A DNA stretch of 60,245 nucleotides, taken from Gemmatimonadota bacterium. Lineage in GTDB: Bacteria > Gemmatimonadota > Gemmatimonadetes > Longimicrobiales > Longimicrobiaceae. The stretch is taken from NCBI GenBank assembly GCA_028287185.1, contig JAQBQD010000224.1, positions 1 through 60,245 on the forward strand, given 5' to 3'. Shown in pieces: positions 51,011 through 60,151 of this stretch. The notes beneath the pieces are model-generated. The model was not told the DNA's origin. It searched no databases and saw only the letters and a list, made by a program, of their open reading frames with translations. A program made the translations under genes and the position numbers. Each line of letters opens with the position of its first letter. Position 1 is the first letter of the stretch.

Positions 51011-52522
51011 ATGAGCCTTCGCCTGCGCGTGATGCTGAGCCTGCTGGCGATCACCGCCATCCTGCTCGTTCCGGCCCTGTACGCCGCGACGAAGCTGGGC
51101 GAGCTGTACAACATCGCCGGCACGCTGCGGACGCGCGACGCCGAGGCCTCGCTCGCGCTGGGCCGCCTGCAGTCGTCCCTCAAGGACGCACACAGCGCGT
51201 CGCGGGTGTACGTCGCCGTCTTCAACGGGCTCAAGCCCGAGCAGCAGCGCGACCTTCAGCGCCAGCTCCGGAGCGGCGTCGCGGGCGTCGACCGGCAGCT
51301 TCGCGTTCTGGACGAGGCCGGGTACACGGCGCTCGTGGGCCAGGTACGGCGGAGGTGGGACTCGGTGCGGGCCGGCATCGCCCAGCAGCAGGCGCTCGTG
51401 CTGCGGGGCGACACGGCCTCGGCGGGGCAGGTGGGCCGTACGACGGTGGAGCCCGGGATGGAGGGGTTCGATCCGCTGCTCGACCAGATCAGCCACGCGA
51501 TCGAGACGGACAGCCGCGGCCGCGTGAGCGATGCGCAGGAAGCCGCGGACGCGGGCGGGACCGGGACGATGATCGCCCTGGGAATCGCGCTGCTGGCGAG
51601 CATCCTGATCGGCCTGCTGCTCAGCCGGAGCGTGCTGCGGCCCATCTACGAGCTGCAGCGGGGCATGGCGACGGTGACGAAGGGGGACCTGGCGCCCCGG
51701 GTGCGCATTCCCCGCGACCGGGCCGACGAGCTGGGCGACCTGGCCCGCTCGTTCGAGGGCATGACGCGGCAGCTCAAGGAGCTGGACCGGTTGAAGTCCG
51801 AGTTCGTGTCGGTGGCCTCGCACGAGATCAAGACGCCGCTCTCCATCATCCGGGGCTACGTGTCGCTGCTCATCGAGGGCATCTACGGCGCGCTCTCGGA
51901 GCAGCAGACGAAGACGCTGCAGTCCGTCTCGGACCAGACGGACCGGCTTACGCGCCTGGTGCACCGCCTGCTGGACGTGAGCCGCTTCGAGGCGGGCGGC
52001 GGCCGGCTGGAGCTGCGCGAGGTGGAGGTGGTGCCCTTCGTGGAGGAGCTGACGGAGGGCTTCAAGGTGCTCGCGATGCAGAAGGGCATCGACTTCCAGG
52101 TGCACCTGGCGGCGGACCTTCCGGGCGCCCTGCTGGCCGACCCCGAGCGGCTGAACGAGGTGCTGGGAAACCTGCTCTCCAACGCCTTCAAGTTCACCCC
52201 GCAGGGAGGCCGCATCGTGCTGAGCGCCGCGCGGCAGGGCGACGGGCTGGCGGTGGAGGTGCAGGACACGGGCGTCGGAATCCCCGCGGACAAGCTGCCG
52301 AAGATCTTCCAGAAGTTCTTCCAGGTGGAGAACGACGCGCAGCCCCGCTCGGTGGGTTCGGGGCTGGGCCTGGCCATCGCGCGAGAGATCGTGGAGGCGC
52401 ACGGGGGCACGATCAGTGCGGAGAGCGAGGAGCGAAAGGGCACCCGGTTCCGGGTGGCCCTGCCCGCGCGCCCCCCGCACGGGATGGCGCACTACGAGCC
52501 CGAATCCGCCCCCGCCCGATGA
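51011..52522 (+). CDS. Membrane sensor histidine kinase
   Basis: 503 residues. Two membrane helices: LRVMLSLLAITAILLVPALY at the N-terminus and MIALGIALLASILIGLLL near 180-197, with a helical periplasmic domain of about 150 residues between them. Then a HAMP linker (RPIYELQRGMATVTKGDLAP), HisKA with the phospho-His at 271 in VASHEIKTPLSIIRGYVS, and an HATPase: NLLSNAFKFTPQGG, QDTGVGIPADKLPKIFQKF and GSGLGLAIAREIVEAHGG. No response regulator is adjacent, so its partner is elsewhere. Its stop overlaps the next gene (ATGA). Confidence 0.94.
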   Translation: MSLRLRVMLSLLAITAILLVPALYAATKLGELYNIAGTLRTRDAEASLALGRLQSSLKDAHSASRVYVAVFNGLKPEQQRDLQRQLRSGVAGVDRQLRVLDEAGYTALVGQVRRRWDSVRAGIAQQQALVLRGDTASAGQVGRTTVEPGMEGFDPLLDQISHAIETDSRGRVSDAQEAADAGGTGTMIALGIALLASILIGLLLSRSVLRPIYELQRGMATVTKGDLAPRVRIPRDRADELGDLARSFEGMTRQLKELDRLKSEFVSVASHEIKTPLSIIRGYVSLLIEGIYGALSEQQTKTLQSVSDQTDRLTRLVHRLLDVSRFEAGGGRLELREVEVVPFVEELTEGFKVLAMQKGIDFQVHLAADLPGALLADPERLNEVLGNLLSNAFKFTPQGGRIVLSAARQGDGLAVEVQDTGVGIPADKLPKIFQKFFQVENDAQPRSVGSGLGLAIAREIVEAHGGTISAESEERKGTRFRVALPARPPHGMAHYEPESAPAR

Positions 52523-53106
52523 AGCTGCTGCGCACCGCCGCGCTGGTCCTGCTGCTCCCCGCCTGCGCCCACCTGCACCGGGGCCAGGCAGCCAACCCCA
52601 AGCTGGACCTGTGGAACCGCGCCCAGCTCGCCTTCTACGCCGACAGCTTCCGCGTCGCCACCACGCTCTTCCAGCAGCTCGCGGCCGGGTACCCGCACAC
52701 GGTGGAGGGCCGCGAGGCGCACTTCTTCCTGGGCGCCACGTCGCTCGACCCGCGCAACCCGGCCTTCGACGCGCGCGCCGCGGACGAGCAGCTCGGCATC
52801 TACCTGGCGCCCGACACGGCGGTGCATGCCGTCCCCTTCCGGCGCACCGAGGCCACCGTGATGCAGCGGCTGGCGCAGGAGTTCCGCAAGGGCTGCGACG
52901 AGCGCATCACCCCCCTGCGCTGCGGCACGCGCATGGTGGAGCGCCGCGCGTCGGGCGACCGCAACGCCGAGCGCAACGTGAACGGTGCCTCGCCCGCCGA
53001 GGTGGAGCGCCTGCAGGGCATCGTCGCCGACCGCGACGCCCAGATCCAGCGCATGCGCGAGGAGCTGGACCGCATCCGCAACACCCTAGTGCCGCGAAAG
53101 CCGTAG
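52519..53106 (+). CDS. Lipoprotein with helical repeats and coiled-coil tail
   Basis: 195 residues, ATGA-coupled to the sensor kinase. Lipobox LVLLLPACAHL with Cys16. A tetratricopeptide-like helix pair (LWNRAQLAFYADSFRVATTLFQQLAAGYPHT split here) resembles CpoB/BamD-type lipoproteins; the C-terminal 40 residues form a coiled coil (VERLQGIVADRDAQIQRM). It may be a partner of the sensor kinase in envelope monitoring. The function is not known. Confidence 0.82.
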   Translation: MKLLRTAALVLLLPACAHLHRGQAANPKLDLWNRAQLAFYADSFRVATTLFQQLAAGYPHTVEGREAHFFLGATSLDPRNPAFDARAADEQLGIYLAPDTAVHAVPFRRTEATVMQRLAQEFRKGCDERITPLRCGTRMVERRASGDRNAERNVNGASPAEVERLQGIVADRDAQIQRMREELDRIRNTLVPRKP

Positions 53107-53132
53107 CCTGCCCCTTCGATGGATGAAATGAG

Positions 53133-53168
53133 GAGCCCCGCGCCGCATTCGTGTGCGGCGCCGGGCTC
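53133..53168. terminator. Bidirectional hairpin terminator
   Basis: GAGCCCCGCGCCGCA (53133-53147) / TGCGGCGCCGGGCTC (53154-53168), a 15-bp stem with one mismatch and a 6-base loop. It lies between the rightward lipoprotein gene and the leftward recG. Confidence 0.7.
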
Positions 53169-53246
53169 TCGCGTTCCGCTCCACCTCGCACCGTCGCAGG
53201 TCGCGACCGCAATGCCGCGGCATGCCACCCGTCCAAGCCATGCGGC

Positions 53247-55337
53247 TCACCCCACGTGGAACAGCCGGGCGCGCTCGCCGAAGCGAGCTTCCAGGGCCGT
53301 TCGGATGCGGTCGTGGCGGGCGAGGTCGGGGTCCAGCTCCACGATGCGGCGGGCCTCGCCCTGGGCGATACGGAGCAGTTCCACGTCCTTCTCCAGATCG
53401 GCGAAGCGGAAGGTGGGCAGGCCGCTCTGCCGGGCGCCGAACAGGTCTCCGTAGCCCCGCAGGCGCATGTCCGCCTCGGCAATCTTGAAGCCGTCCTCGG
53501 TGGCGGCGAAGATGCGCAGGCGCTCGGCGGCCTCGGGGCCGCTGGTGAGCAGGATGCAGTAGCTCTCGTCCGACCCGCGCCCCACCCGGCCGCGAAGCTG
53601 GTGGAGCTGCGACAGGCCGAAGCGCTCGGCGTGCTCGATGAGCATCACCGTGGCGTTGGGCACGTCGATCCCGACCTCGATCACCGTGGTGGACACCAGC
53701 ACGTCCGTCTCGCCGGCCGAGAAGGCACGCATCACCCGGTCCTTCTCGTCGCCCGGCATCTGGCCGTGGATCAGCGCCAGCCGCAGGTCGGGGAAGACCT
53801 CGCGCAGCCGCTCGTACTCCTCCGTCGCGGACTTCAGCTCCACCTTCTCGGACTCTTCCACCAGCGGGTAGACGAGGTACGCCTGGCGTCCCCGCTGCAC
53901 CTGCTCGCGCACGAAGGCCAGCACCTTGGGCAGCGCCGACTGGTCGCGCAGCGCCGTGCGCACGGGCTGGCGGCCGGGGGGGCGTTCGTCCAGCACGGAT
54001 ACGTCCAGGTCACCGTAGAAGGTCAGCGCGAGCGAGCGGGGGATGGGCGTTGCGCTCATCACCAGCACGTCCGCGTCCTTGCCCATGTCGCTCAGCGCCA
54101 TCCGCTGCTTGACGCCGAAGCGATGCTGCTCGTCCACCACCACCAGCCCCAGCCTGTCGAACTGCACGGCGTCCTGGATGAGCGCGTGCGTGCCCACGGC
54201 GATGCCCGCGCCGCCCGACGCGATGCGGTACACGGCCTCGCGCCACTGCCGCGCGCCCAGGCGCCCCGTGAGCAGCGTGACGCCCACGGGCAGGTCGCCC
54301 AGCAGCTTGAGCAGGGTGCGCGCGTGCTGCTCGGCCAGGATCTCGGTCGGCGCCATCAGCGCGGCCTGGTAGCCGTTCTCCAGCGCGCGCAGCATGGCGA
54401 AGAGGGCCACCACCGTCTTCCCGGAGCCCACGTCGCCCTGCAGCATGCGGTTCATTCGCCGCGTGGACGCCATGTCCGCGCCGATCTCGCGCAGCACCCG
54501 CGTCTGCGCGCCGGTGAGCTCGAACGGCAGCGCCTTGAACAGCTTGCGGACCAGGAAGTCCTTGCGCTCGAAGGCGATTCCCGGCCGCTCGACGGTCGCG
54601 CGGTGGCGGCTCTGCGCATGCAGGATCTGGAGGAAGAACATCTCCTCGAAGGCCAGCCTCCGGCGCCCGTTCTCGGCGTCCACCAGCGACTGCGGCCGGT
54701 GCATCGCCTCGATCGCCCTGGCCAGCGGCGGTACGCCGGCGCGCTCGATCATCTCCGGCTCCAGCACGTCCTCGGCGGGCACGCCGCGCAGCAGGTCGTC
54801 CAGGTTCTCGGCGATCAGGTTGCGCACCTGCCGGTGGGTGAGCCCTTCCGTGGCCGGATACACCGGGAAGATGGTGCCGCCCTCCTCCTCGGCCGCCTCG
54901 CCCTCGCGCGCCAGCGTCACGAACTCGCGCGGCTGCAGCTGGCGGCCGTGGAAGAACTTCACGGGCCCGCGCAGGATCAGCAGGTCGCCCTTGGCGATCA
55001 CGCGGTCCAGGTACGGCTGTCCGGGCCACGAGCACTCCACCAGCCCGGTGTCGTCACGCACCACCGCCTGGAAGATGCGCAGGCCGCGGCGCGTGGGCAG
55101 CACGCCCTTGCTCACCACGCGGCCCACCACGCTCGCCTCCATCCCCGGCTCCAGCGACGCGATCTTCTGCAGCGTCGACGCGTCCTCGTACCGGTGCGGT
55201 ACGTGGTACAACACGTCGCGCGCGGTCAGCAGCCCCAGCTTCTTGAGCAGGTCGGCGCGCTTGGGCCCCACGCCCTTGAGGAACTGGACGGGCTTCTCTA
55301 GGTCCGGATACGTGGGCGTGTCGGGAGCGCGGCTCAT
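53247..55337 (-). CDS. recG: ATP-dependent DNA helicase RecG
   Basis: 696 residues, full length. N-terminal OB-fold wedge (KPVQFLKGVGPKRADLLKKL, the family start) then the helicase core: motif I MLQGDVGSGKTVVALFAM, motif II LVVVDEQHRFGVKQR (DEQH), SATPIPRSLALTFYGDL, and motif VI LHQLRGRVGRGSDESYCILL. It drives branch migration and replication-fork regression. Leftward; the RNA ends at the shared hairpin with the lipoprotein gene. Confidence 0.98.
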   Translation of the reverse strand: MSRAPDTPTYPDLEKPVQFLKGVGPKRADLLKKLGLLTARDVLYHVPHRYEDASTLQKIASLEPGMEASVVGRVVSKGVLPTRRGLRIFQAVVRDDTGLVECSWPGQPYLDRVIAKGDLLILRGPVKFFHGRQLQPREFVTLAREGEAAEEEGGTIFPVYPATEGLTHRQVRNLIAENLDDLLRGVPAEDVLEPEMIERAGVPPLARAIEAMHRPQSLVDAENGRRRLAFEEMFFLQILHAQSRHRATVERPGIAFERKDFLVRKLFKALPFELTGAQTRVLREIGADMASTRRMNRMLQGDVGSGKTVVALFAMLRALENGYQAALMAPTEILAEQHARTLLKLLGDLPVGVTLLTGRLGARQWREAVYRIASGGAGIAVGTHALIQDAVQFDRLGLVVVDEQHRFGVKQRMALSDMGKDADVLVMSATPIPRSLALTFYGDLDVSVLDERPPGRQPVRTALRDQSALPKVLAFVREQVQRGRQAYLVYPLVEESEKVELKSATEEYERLREVFPDLRLALIHGQMPGDEKDRVMRAFSAGETDVLVSTTVIEVGIDVPNATVMLIEHAERFGLSQLHQLRGRVGRGSDESYCILLTSGPEAAERLRIFAATEDGFKIAEADMRLRGYGDLFGARQSGLPTFRFADLEKDVELLRIAQGEARRIVELDPDLARHDRIRTALEARFGERARLFHVG

Positions 55338-55603
55338 GCCTGGCGAGTACCCCGCATCCGGTCGCCGGTGCCGGGATTCGTTCGGGTGATGGGCGGGCGC
55401 GGGAGGTGGATGGAGACGGTGCGGATGAGACCGTGATCAGGTTGCGAGGCAACACGTCATCGGAGCGAGCCCGCGGCAATTGCGCGAAGAGCGGAGCGGA
55501 CCGCGCGAACAGCCGAGCTGGATCGAGGGGCGCCGGGCTGTTGACCGGCAACAAACGTTTCCAGGGGAATGCCCCCGCCGGGTGAGGGCCCCGCCGGGTG
55601 GCC

Positions 55604-56533
55604 CTACGCCTCCAGCACCTCTTCCGCGAAGTCGTCGATCTCGAAGGGCTCCAGGTCGTCCACCCCCTCGCCGACGCCGATGAACTTCACCGGCAGGTCG
55701 AACTCCTCCTTCAGCGCGACGACGATGCCGCCCTTGGCGGTGCCGTCCATCTTCGTGAGCACGATTCCGGTGAGCGGCACGATCTGCTTGAAGGTGCGGA
55801 TCTGCGCCATGGCGTTCTGGCCCACGGTGCTGTCCAGCACGATCAGCGTCTCGTGCGGGGCGCCGGGCAGGCGCTTGGCCACCACGCGCTGCACCTTCTC
55901 CAGCTCCTTCATCAGGTCGCCCTGGGTGTGCAGACGGCCGGCGGTGTCGATGATCACCACGTCGCACTCCAGCCGGAACGCGGCGTCCACGGCGTCGAAG
56001 GCGACGGCGGCGGGATCGCGGCCGGGCTCGCTGCCCACGAACTCCACGCCCACGCGCTCCGCCCAGCGCCGGAGCTGCTCGATGGCGCCGGCGCGGAAGG
56101 TGTCGCCCGCGGCGATCATCACCTTGCGGCCCGACTTCTTGAGCCGGTGCGCCAGCTTTCCGATGGTCGTCGTCTTCCCCACGCCGTTGACGCCGACGAC
56201 CAGGAACACCGTGGGCCCGCCCTCGAAGTTGAAGCGGAGCGCCGTGTCGCTGCGCCCCGTACGCAGGATGGCCGCGATCTCCTCGCGCACGGCGCGCAGG
56301 TAGTCGCGCTGCGTGCGCGCCACGCCGCGCGAGGCAAGCTGCTCCACCACTCCCACCAGCCGCAGCGTGGCCGGCACCCCGAAGTCGGCCGCGATCAGCG
56401 TCTCCTCCAGCCCTTCCAGCGAGCCCTCGTCCATCCCCTTCACCAGCACGGAGACGTCCGTCAGGGCCACGTCCACGATCTTGTCCCACAGCGACTTGCG
56501 GTTCTCGTCCCTGCGTCGGAATAAGCGGGCCAT
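55604..56533 (-). CDS. ftsY: Signal recognition particle receptor FtsY
   Basis: 309 residues. N-terminal helical N domain (WDKIVDVALTDVSVLVKGMD), then the G domain with GVNGVGKTTTIGKLAHRLKK, DTFRAGAIEQLRRWAER, IIDTAGRLHTQGDLMKEL and LTKMDGTAKGG, ending with the FtsY GVGEGVDDLEPFEIDDFAE motif. Like many bacterial FtsY proteins outside the gamma-proteobacteria it lacks the long acidic A domain. It docks SRP-ribosome complexes at the membrane. The 266 bp to recG carry nothing recognised. Confidence 0.97.
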   Translation of the reverse strand: MARLFRRRDENRKSLWDKIVDVALTDVSVLVKGMDEGSLEGLEETLIAADFGVPATLRLVGVVEQLASRGVARTQRDYLRAVREEIAAILRTGRSDTALRFNFEGGPTVFLVVGVNGVGKTTTIGKLAHRLKKSGRKVMIAAGDTFRAGAIEQLRRWAERVGVEFVGSEPGRDPAAVAFDAVDAAFRLECDVVIIDTAGRLHTQGDLMKELEKVQRVVAKRLPGAPHETLIVLDSTVGQNAMAQIRTFKQIVPLTGIVLTKMDGTAKGGIVVALKEEFDLPVKFIGVGEGVDDLEPFEIDDFAEEVLEA

Positions 56534-56748
56534 CTATCTGCCTTCTTTCTCGATGGGATTCGGATACGTCCGGCGCTCGCCCACGGCCGCGAGCGGGCTA
56601 CAAGATACACCCTCGGCGCCCCCGCTGCATTCCCCCGGCACGTCGAACCGTCGCGTCCGCCGCCGGAGCCGCCGCTTCGGCGATCGAGCGACGGACGCGA
56701 CACATGCGCGATAACGTCAGCGCCGACGCCGATCCGCCGCCGCGTCGT

Positions 56749-57828
56749 TCAGCGCAGCCGGGCGAACACCTCCGAGGTCTCGGCTGCGAGGCGATCGACC
56801 AGCTCCGCCGCTCCTCCCGCGCGGGCGAGCGGGCTTCCCTGCCCCGCCCACATCGACATCGCGTCCGTGCTGCCCAACGCGGCGGAGCGGGCCCGCAGCT
56901 CGCGCGTGAAGGCGTGCTGGGCGGGATACGGCGCGGCCTGTGCCTGGTGTGGCGCCATCTCGCGCGCGAAGCGGTTGGCGATGCCACGCGCCTCACGGCC
57001 GGTGAATGCGCGCGTGACGACGGTTCCGTGGGCCGGCGTCGCCATCAGGGCCGCCTTGTGCAGCGGATTGGCGCCGCTCTCCGCAGTCGTCAGGAAGGCG
57101 CTGCCGAGCTGCGCGGCCTGAGCGCCGAGCGCCAGCACCGCCGCGATCCCGCGCCCGTCCATGATGCCGCCGGCCGCCACCACCGGCACGCGGACGGCGT
57201 CCACCACCTGCGGCACCAGCGCGAGCGTGCCGATCAGCGCATCCGCCGCGGGGTGCAGGAAGGTCCCGCGATGGCCGCCGGCCTCGCTGCCCTGCGCGAC
57301 CACCGCGTCCACGCCGGCGTCGGCCAGCGCGCGGGCTTCGTCGACCGTGGTGGCCGTGCCCATCGTCACCACGCCGGCGCTGCGCAGGCGGTCCATCCAC
57401 TCCGCGCCGGGAATGCCGAAGGTCCACGAGAAGACGGGCACGCGCTCCTCCAGCAGCACTTCCACCTGCTCGTCGAACGAGGGCGCGTACGGCGGCGCCA
57501 CGTCCGGGCGGGGCGGCAGGCCCATCGCCGCGCGCCAGGGCTCCAGGGCCTGAAGCGCCGTCTCCATCTGCTCCGCGGAAACGTCCACGGAGGGCGGGAC
57601 AAACAGGTTCACGGCGAAAGGCCGCGCGGTCAGCCGGCGGATGGCGCGGATCGCGGCGCGGACCTCGCCCGGCGGCAGGTAGCCGGCGCCCATGCAGCCC
57701 AGGCCGCCCGCCTCGCTCACGGCCGCCGTCAGCTCCGGCGTGGAGGGCCCGCCGGACATCGGCCCCTGCACGATGGGCCAGCGCATTCCCAGGCGCGCGG
57801 CCAGCGGAGTCTCGTTCCACATGGGCAT
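56749..57828 (-). CDS. Nitronate monooxygenase (2-nitropropane dioxygenase family)
   Basis: 359 residues. A TIM-barrel NMO/2NPD protein: IVQGPMSGGPSTPELTAAVSEAGGLG at the N-terminus (flavin phosphate site), VVAQGSEAGGHRGTF with the catalytic-His stretch, and VVAAGGIMDGRGIAAVLALGAQAAQLGSAFL. FMN-dependent; detoxifies alkyl nitronates such as propionate 3-nitronate. The ~90 bp to sodA hold no gene. Confidence 0.93.
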   Translation of the reverse strand: MPMWNETPLAARLGMRWPIVQGPMSGGPSTPELTAAVSEAGGLGCMGAGYLPPGEVRAAIRAIRRLTARPFAVNLFVPPSVDVSAEQMETALQALEPWRAAMGLPPRPDVAPPYAPSFDEQVEVLLEERVPVFSWTFGIPGAEWMDRLRSAGVVTMGTATTVDEARALADAGVDAVVAQGSEAGGHRGTFLHPAADALIGTLALVPQVVDAVRVPVVAAGGIMDGRGIAAVLALGAQAAQLGSAFLTTAESGANPLHKAALMATPAHGTVVTRAFTGREARGIANRFAREMAPHQAQAAPYPAQHAFTRELRARSAALGSTDAMSMWAGQGSPLARAGGAAELVDRLAAETSEVFARLR

Positions 57829-57921
57829 CTCCCCGCGTTCCAGACGCTCACAGACGCGGAATCCCGCCCCGAGCCGGCGGGAGCGGGATTCCGGTGATCG
57901 GCCAGCCGATTCGGCGGCCGG

Positions 57922-58536
57922 CTACTTCGCGGCGGCGAACCGGCGCGACACCTCGGTCCAGTTCACCACGTTCCACCACGCGTCGATGTAGTTCGGGCGC
58001 AGGTTCTGGTACTTGAGGTAGTAGGCGTGCTCCCACACGTCGCAGCCCAGCAGCGGCGTCTGCCCCTGCGAGAGCGGCGTGTCCTGGTTGGCGCTGTCGG
58101 TGAGCGCCACGCCGCCCTTGCCGTCGGCCACCAGCCACGCCCAGCCGCTGCCGAAGCGGCCCACGCCCTTGGCCTTGAACTGCGCCTTGAACTCCTCGAA
58201 GCCGCCGAACGCGGTGCGGATGGCGTCGGCCAGCTCGCCCGTGGGCTCGTCGCCGGCGCCGGGCCCCATGATCTGCCAGAAGAAGCTGTGATTGCTGTGC
58301 CCGCCGCCGTTGTTGCGCACGGCGGTGCGGATGTCCTCGGGCACCTCGTCCAGGCGCCGCATCAGCGCGTCGATGTCGTCGCCGGCCTGGAACTCGGGGT
58401 GCTTCTCGAGCGCCGCGTTCAGGTTGTTGACGTAGGCCGCGTGGTGCTTGTCGTGGTGGATCTCCATCGTGCGCGCGTCGATGTGCGGCTCCAGCGCATC
58501 GAACGCGTAGGGGAGCGGGGGAAGCGTGAACGCCAT
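57922..58536 (-). CDS. sodA: Superoxide dismutase, Mn-type
   Basis: 204 residues from ATG 58536, preceded by GGAGGTG. The four metal ligands sit in [27 protein letters not shown] and [14 protein letters not shown]. The outer-sphere Gln lies in the C-terminal part (SANQDTPL) with Gly at the N-terminal position, the Mn/cambialistic arrangement rather than the Fe one. It disproportionates superoxide in the cytoplasm. Confidence 0.96.
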   Translation of the reverse strand: MAFTLPPLPYAFDALEPHIDARTMEIHHDKHHAAYVNNLNAALEKHPEFQAGDDIDALMRRLDEVPEDIRTAVRNNGGGHSNHSFFWQIMGPGAGDEPTGELADAIRTAFGGFEEFKAQFKAKGVGRFGSGWAWLVADGKGGVALTDSANQDTPLSQGQTPLLGCDVWEHAYYLKYQNLRPNYIDAWWNVVNWTEVSRRFAAAK

Positions 58537-59113
58537 TCTGCACCTCCGTCTGGGTGATGTGCCCTTCGTGCTGTGCCCGCCGACGGCCCACCCCGCGCCG
58601 CCCACGGCCGAAACGGCAGCGCCGCGGTGCGGCCCGCCGGGAAACGCCCTCCGCGCCGCAATCCCCGCGCCGCGGCGGCGCCGTCCATCGACGGCGCTCG
58701 AAGATGGGGAGGCTACACACGTTTCGCCAGCGCCGGGGAGGATTCCCGCGCGCGTGGAGGCTCGCGGGAGCGAGGCGGTCCGCCCACGCGTCCAGCGGTG
58801 GGGGAACACCATGACCACGCGGTGCTCGATCAGCTTACGTCCCATTGTGTATTGACCCGCCACGGTTATGTTCAACAACGTGCTGTGAGCGCGCCTTTAC
58901 GATCGTGGCATGCACGAAAGTCGACTTCCCAAGCTCAAGGGCAGGGAAGGTATCCCGTTCTGCCCTCGCGCTGGAAGATCTTCCCTGATCGTGTGCGCCA
59001 TGTAGGTACATCAGCCGAATTGAAGCGGCGGCGTGGACGGTGAGCGTCCACTCGTTCGTGCCGGTGGCGCGACCGCGCGGCCGGCCATCCACACTCCTCA
59101 TGCGGAGGATGCC
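58537..59113. other. Intergenic region upstream of the precursor peptide gene
   Basis: 577 bp with no convincing gene. It contains a candidate rightward promoter, TTGTGT (58845-58850), 16 bp, TATGTT (58867-58872), about 240 bp ahead of the peptide start. Confidence 0.45.
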
Positions 59114-59308
59114 ATGCCGGGGAAGCTGAAGCTGCAGCTCGATGGACTGAAGGTGGAGTCGTTCGAGGCGGACGCGCAGGCGTACGGGAGCGGCACGGTG
59201 CGCGGCGCGGAGATGTTCGGCAGCATCGACGGCACCTGCGTCGATGAGACCTGCCGGAACTATGGCACCTGCCGCGTGGGCGCGGGTGGGTGCCTTACCG
59301 TGCCCTGA
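59114..59308 (+). CDS. Precursor peptide of a lanthipeptide-like RiPP (pinensin-like leader)
   Basis: 64 residues from ATG 59114, with an excellent GGAGG site 5 bases ahead. The N-terminus MPGKLKLQLDGLKVESFEAD carries the LxLxxLxVESF leader pattern of pinensin-type/class I lanthipeptides found in Bacteroidota and Gemmatimonadota. It is followed by GTVRGAE, a common pre-core element in such peptides. The core after GSIDG has four Cys (42, 47, 53, 60) and Thr at 41, 46, 52 and 62, suited to dehydration and thioether ring formation. No LanB/LanC or protease gene is seen in the window, so maturation genes must be elsewhere or beyond the right edge. A perfect terminator follows. Confidence 0.72.
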   Translation: MPGKLKLQLDGLKVESFEADAQAYGSGTVRGAEMFGSIDGTCVDETCRNYGTCRVGAGGCLTVP

Positions 59309-59372
59309 TCGGCCACCGTAGGCGGGAGTGGGCGCGGAGGCCCGTGTCCTCATGGCGTTGTCCGGCTCCGAT

Positions 59373-59411
59373 CCACACGGCCCCGGTGCATCGTGCGCCG
59401 GGGCCGTGTGG
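59373..59411 (+). terminator. Strong hairpin terminator after the peptide gene
   Basis: CCACACGGCCCCGG (59373-59386) pairs perfectly with CCGGGGCCGTGTGG (59398-59411), extended inward by GTGC/GCGC-type pairs to about 17 bp, and followed by TTT. It lies 65 bp after the peptide stop and is suited to make a short discrete mRNA. Confidence 0.75.
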
Positions 59412-59485
59412 TTTGCACCTCTGAACCTCATCACAGTAAGTTCTGGTCCTCTCGATCGCGACTCAGCCCACAGGCCGCCGCTGGA

Positions 59486-60151
59486 ATGCAGCACCCACTC
59501 CTGCCCGTAATCCGCACCCGCGCCGAGCGCCTCGCATCTCCGCGCGACGAGGCGACGTACGTACCGGCGATCCGCGAGATCTGCCGGCGGCACGGCATCG
59601 ACGACGGCGCGCTGGCGAAGTTCTCCGACGGCTCCACGATCGTCTTCGGGGTGGGCGATCGGCTGGTGGTGAAGTTGTTCGAGCCGATCTACGCCGAGAA
59701 CGCGGCGACGGAGCGCGCAGTGCTGGCGCACGTCCACGGGCGGATCGGGGTGCCGACGCCGGGAATCATCGCGTCCGGCGAGCTGGAGGATTGGCAGTAC
59801 GTGGTGATGGACCGCCTCCCGGGCGAGACGCTGCGGAGCGTGTGGGATGAAGTCGCTGAGGTGGATCGACGCGCGCTGTGTCGGCACGTCGGCGAAGCGG
59901 TCGCGCGGCTGCACGCGCTGCCGGTGGGCGGGCTCGTGCTGCCGAATCCCCCATGGGATGTATTCGTCGCTCGGCAGATGAACGGTTGCGTGGAGCAGCA
60001 GCGGTCGCGCGGGCTGGCGGATGCGTGGGCGGAGCAGATCCCCGCGTTCCTCGCCTCCGTCCATCTGCCGCCCGCCGATCCCGTGCTGCTGCACACGGAG
60101 ACCATGCGCGAGCACGTGCTAGTAGTCAGTCACGCAGGAGGTGACGGGTAG
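59486..60151 (+). CDS. Aminoglycoside phosphotransferase-like protein, shortened
   Basis: 221 residues from ATG 59486. The N-lobe fits the APH/choline kinase fold: KFSDGSTIVFGVGDRLVVKLFEPIY with the ATP-binding Lys, AENAATERAVLAHV (Glu), and IASGELEDWQYVVMDRLPGETL (hinge). The catalytic loop reads LLHTETMREHVLVV, i.e. HxE rather than HxD and His for the usual Asn. Soon after it the frame stops (VVSHAGGDG), before the metal-binding Asp motif (IDFxD-like). It may be a diverged subfamily, or a frameshifted or truncated copy. The bases after the stop show no clear continuation. Confidence 0.75.
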   Translation: MQHPLLPVIRTRAERLASPRDEATYVPAIREICRRHGIDDGALAKFSDGSTIVFGVGDRLVVKLFEPIYAENAATERAVLAHVHGRIGVPTPGIIASGELEDWQYVVMDRLPGETLRSVWDEVAEVDRRALCRHVGEAVARLHALPVGGLVLPNPPWDVFVARQMNGCVEQQRSRGLADAWAEQIPAFLASVHLPPADPVLLHTETMREHVLVVSHAGGDG

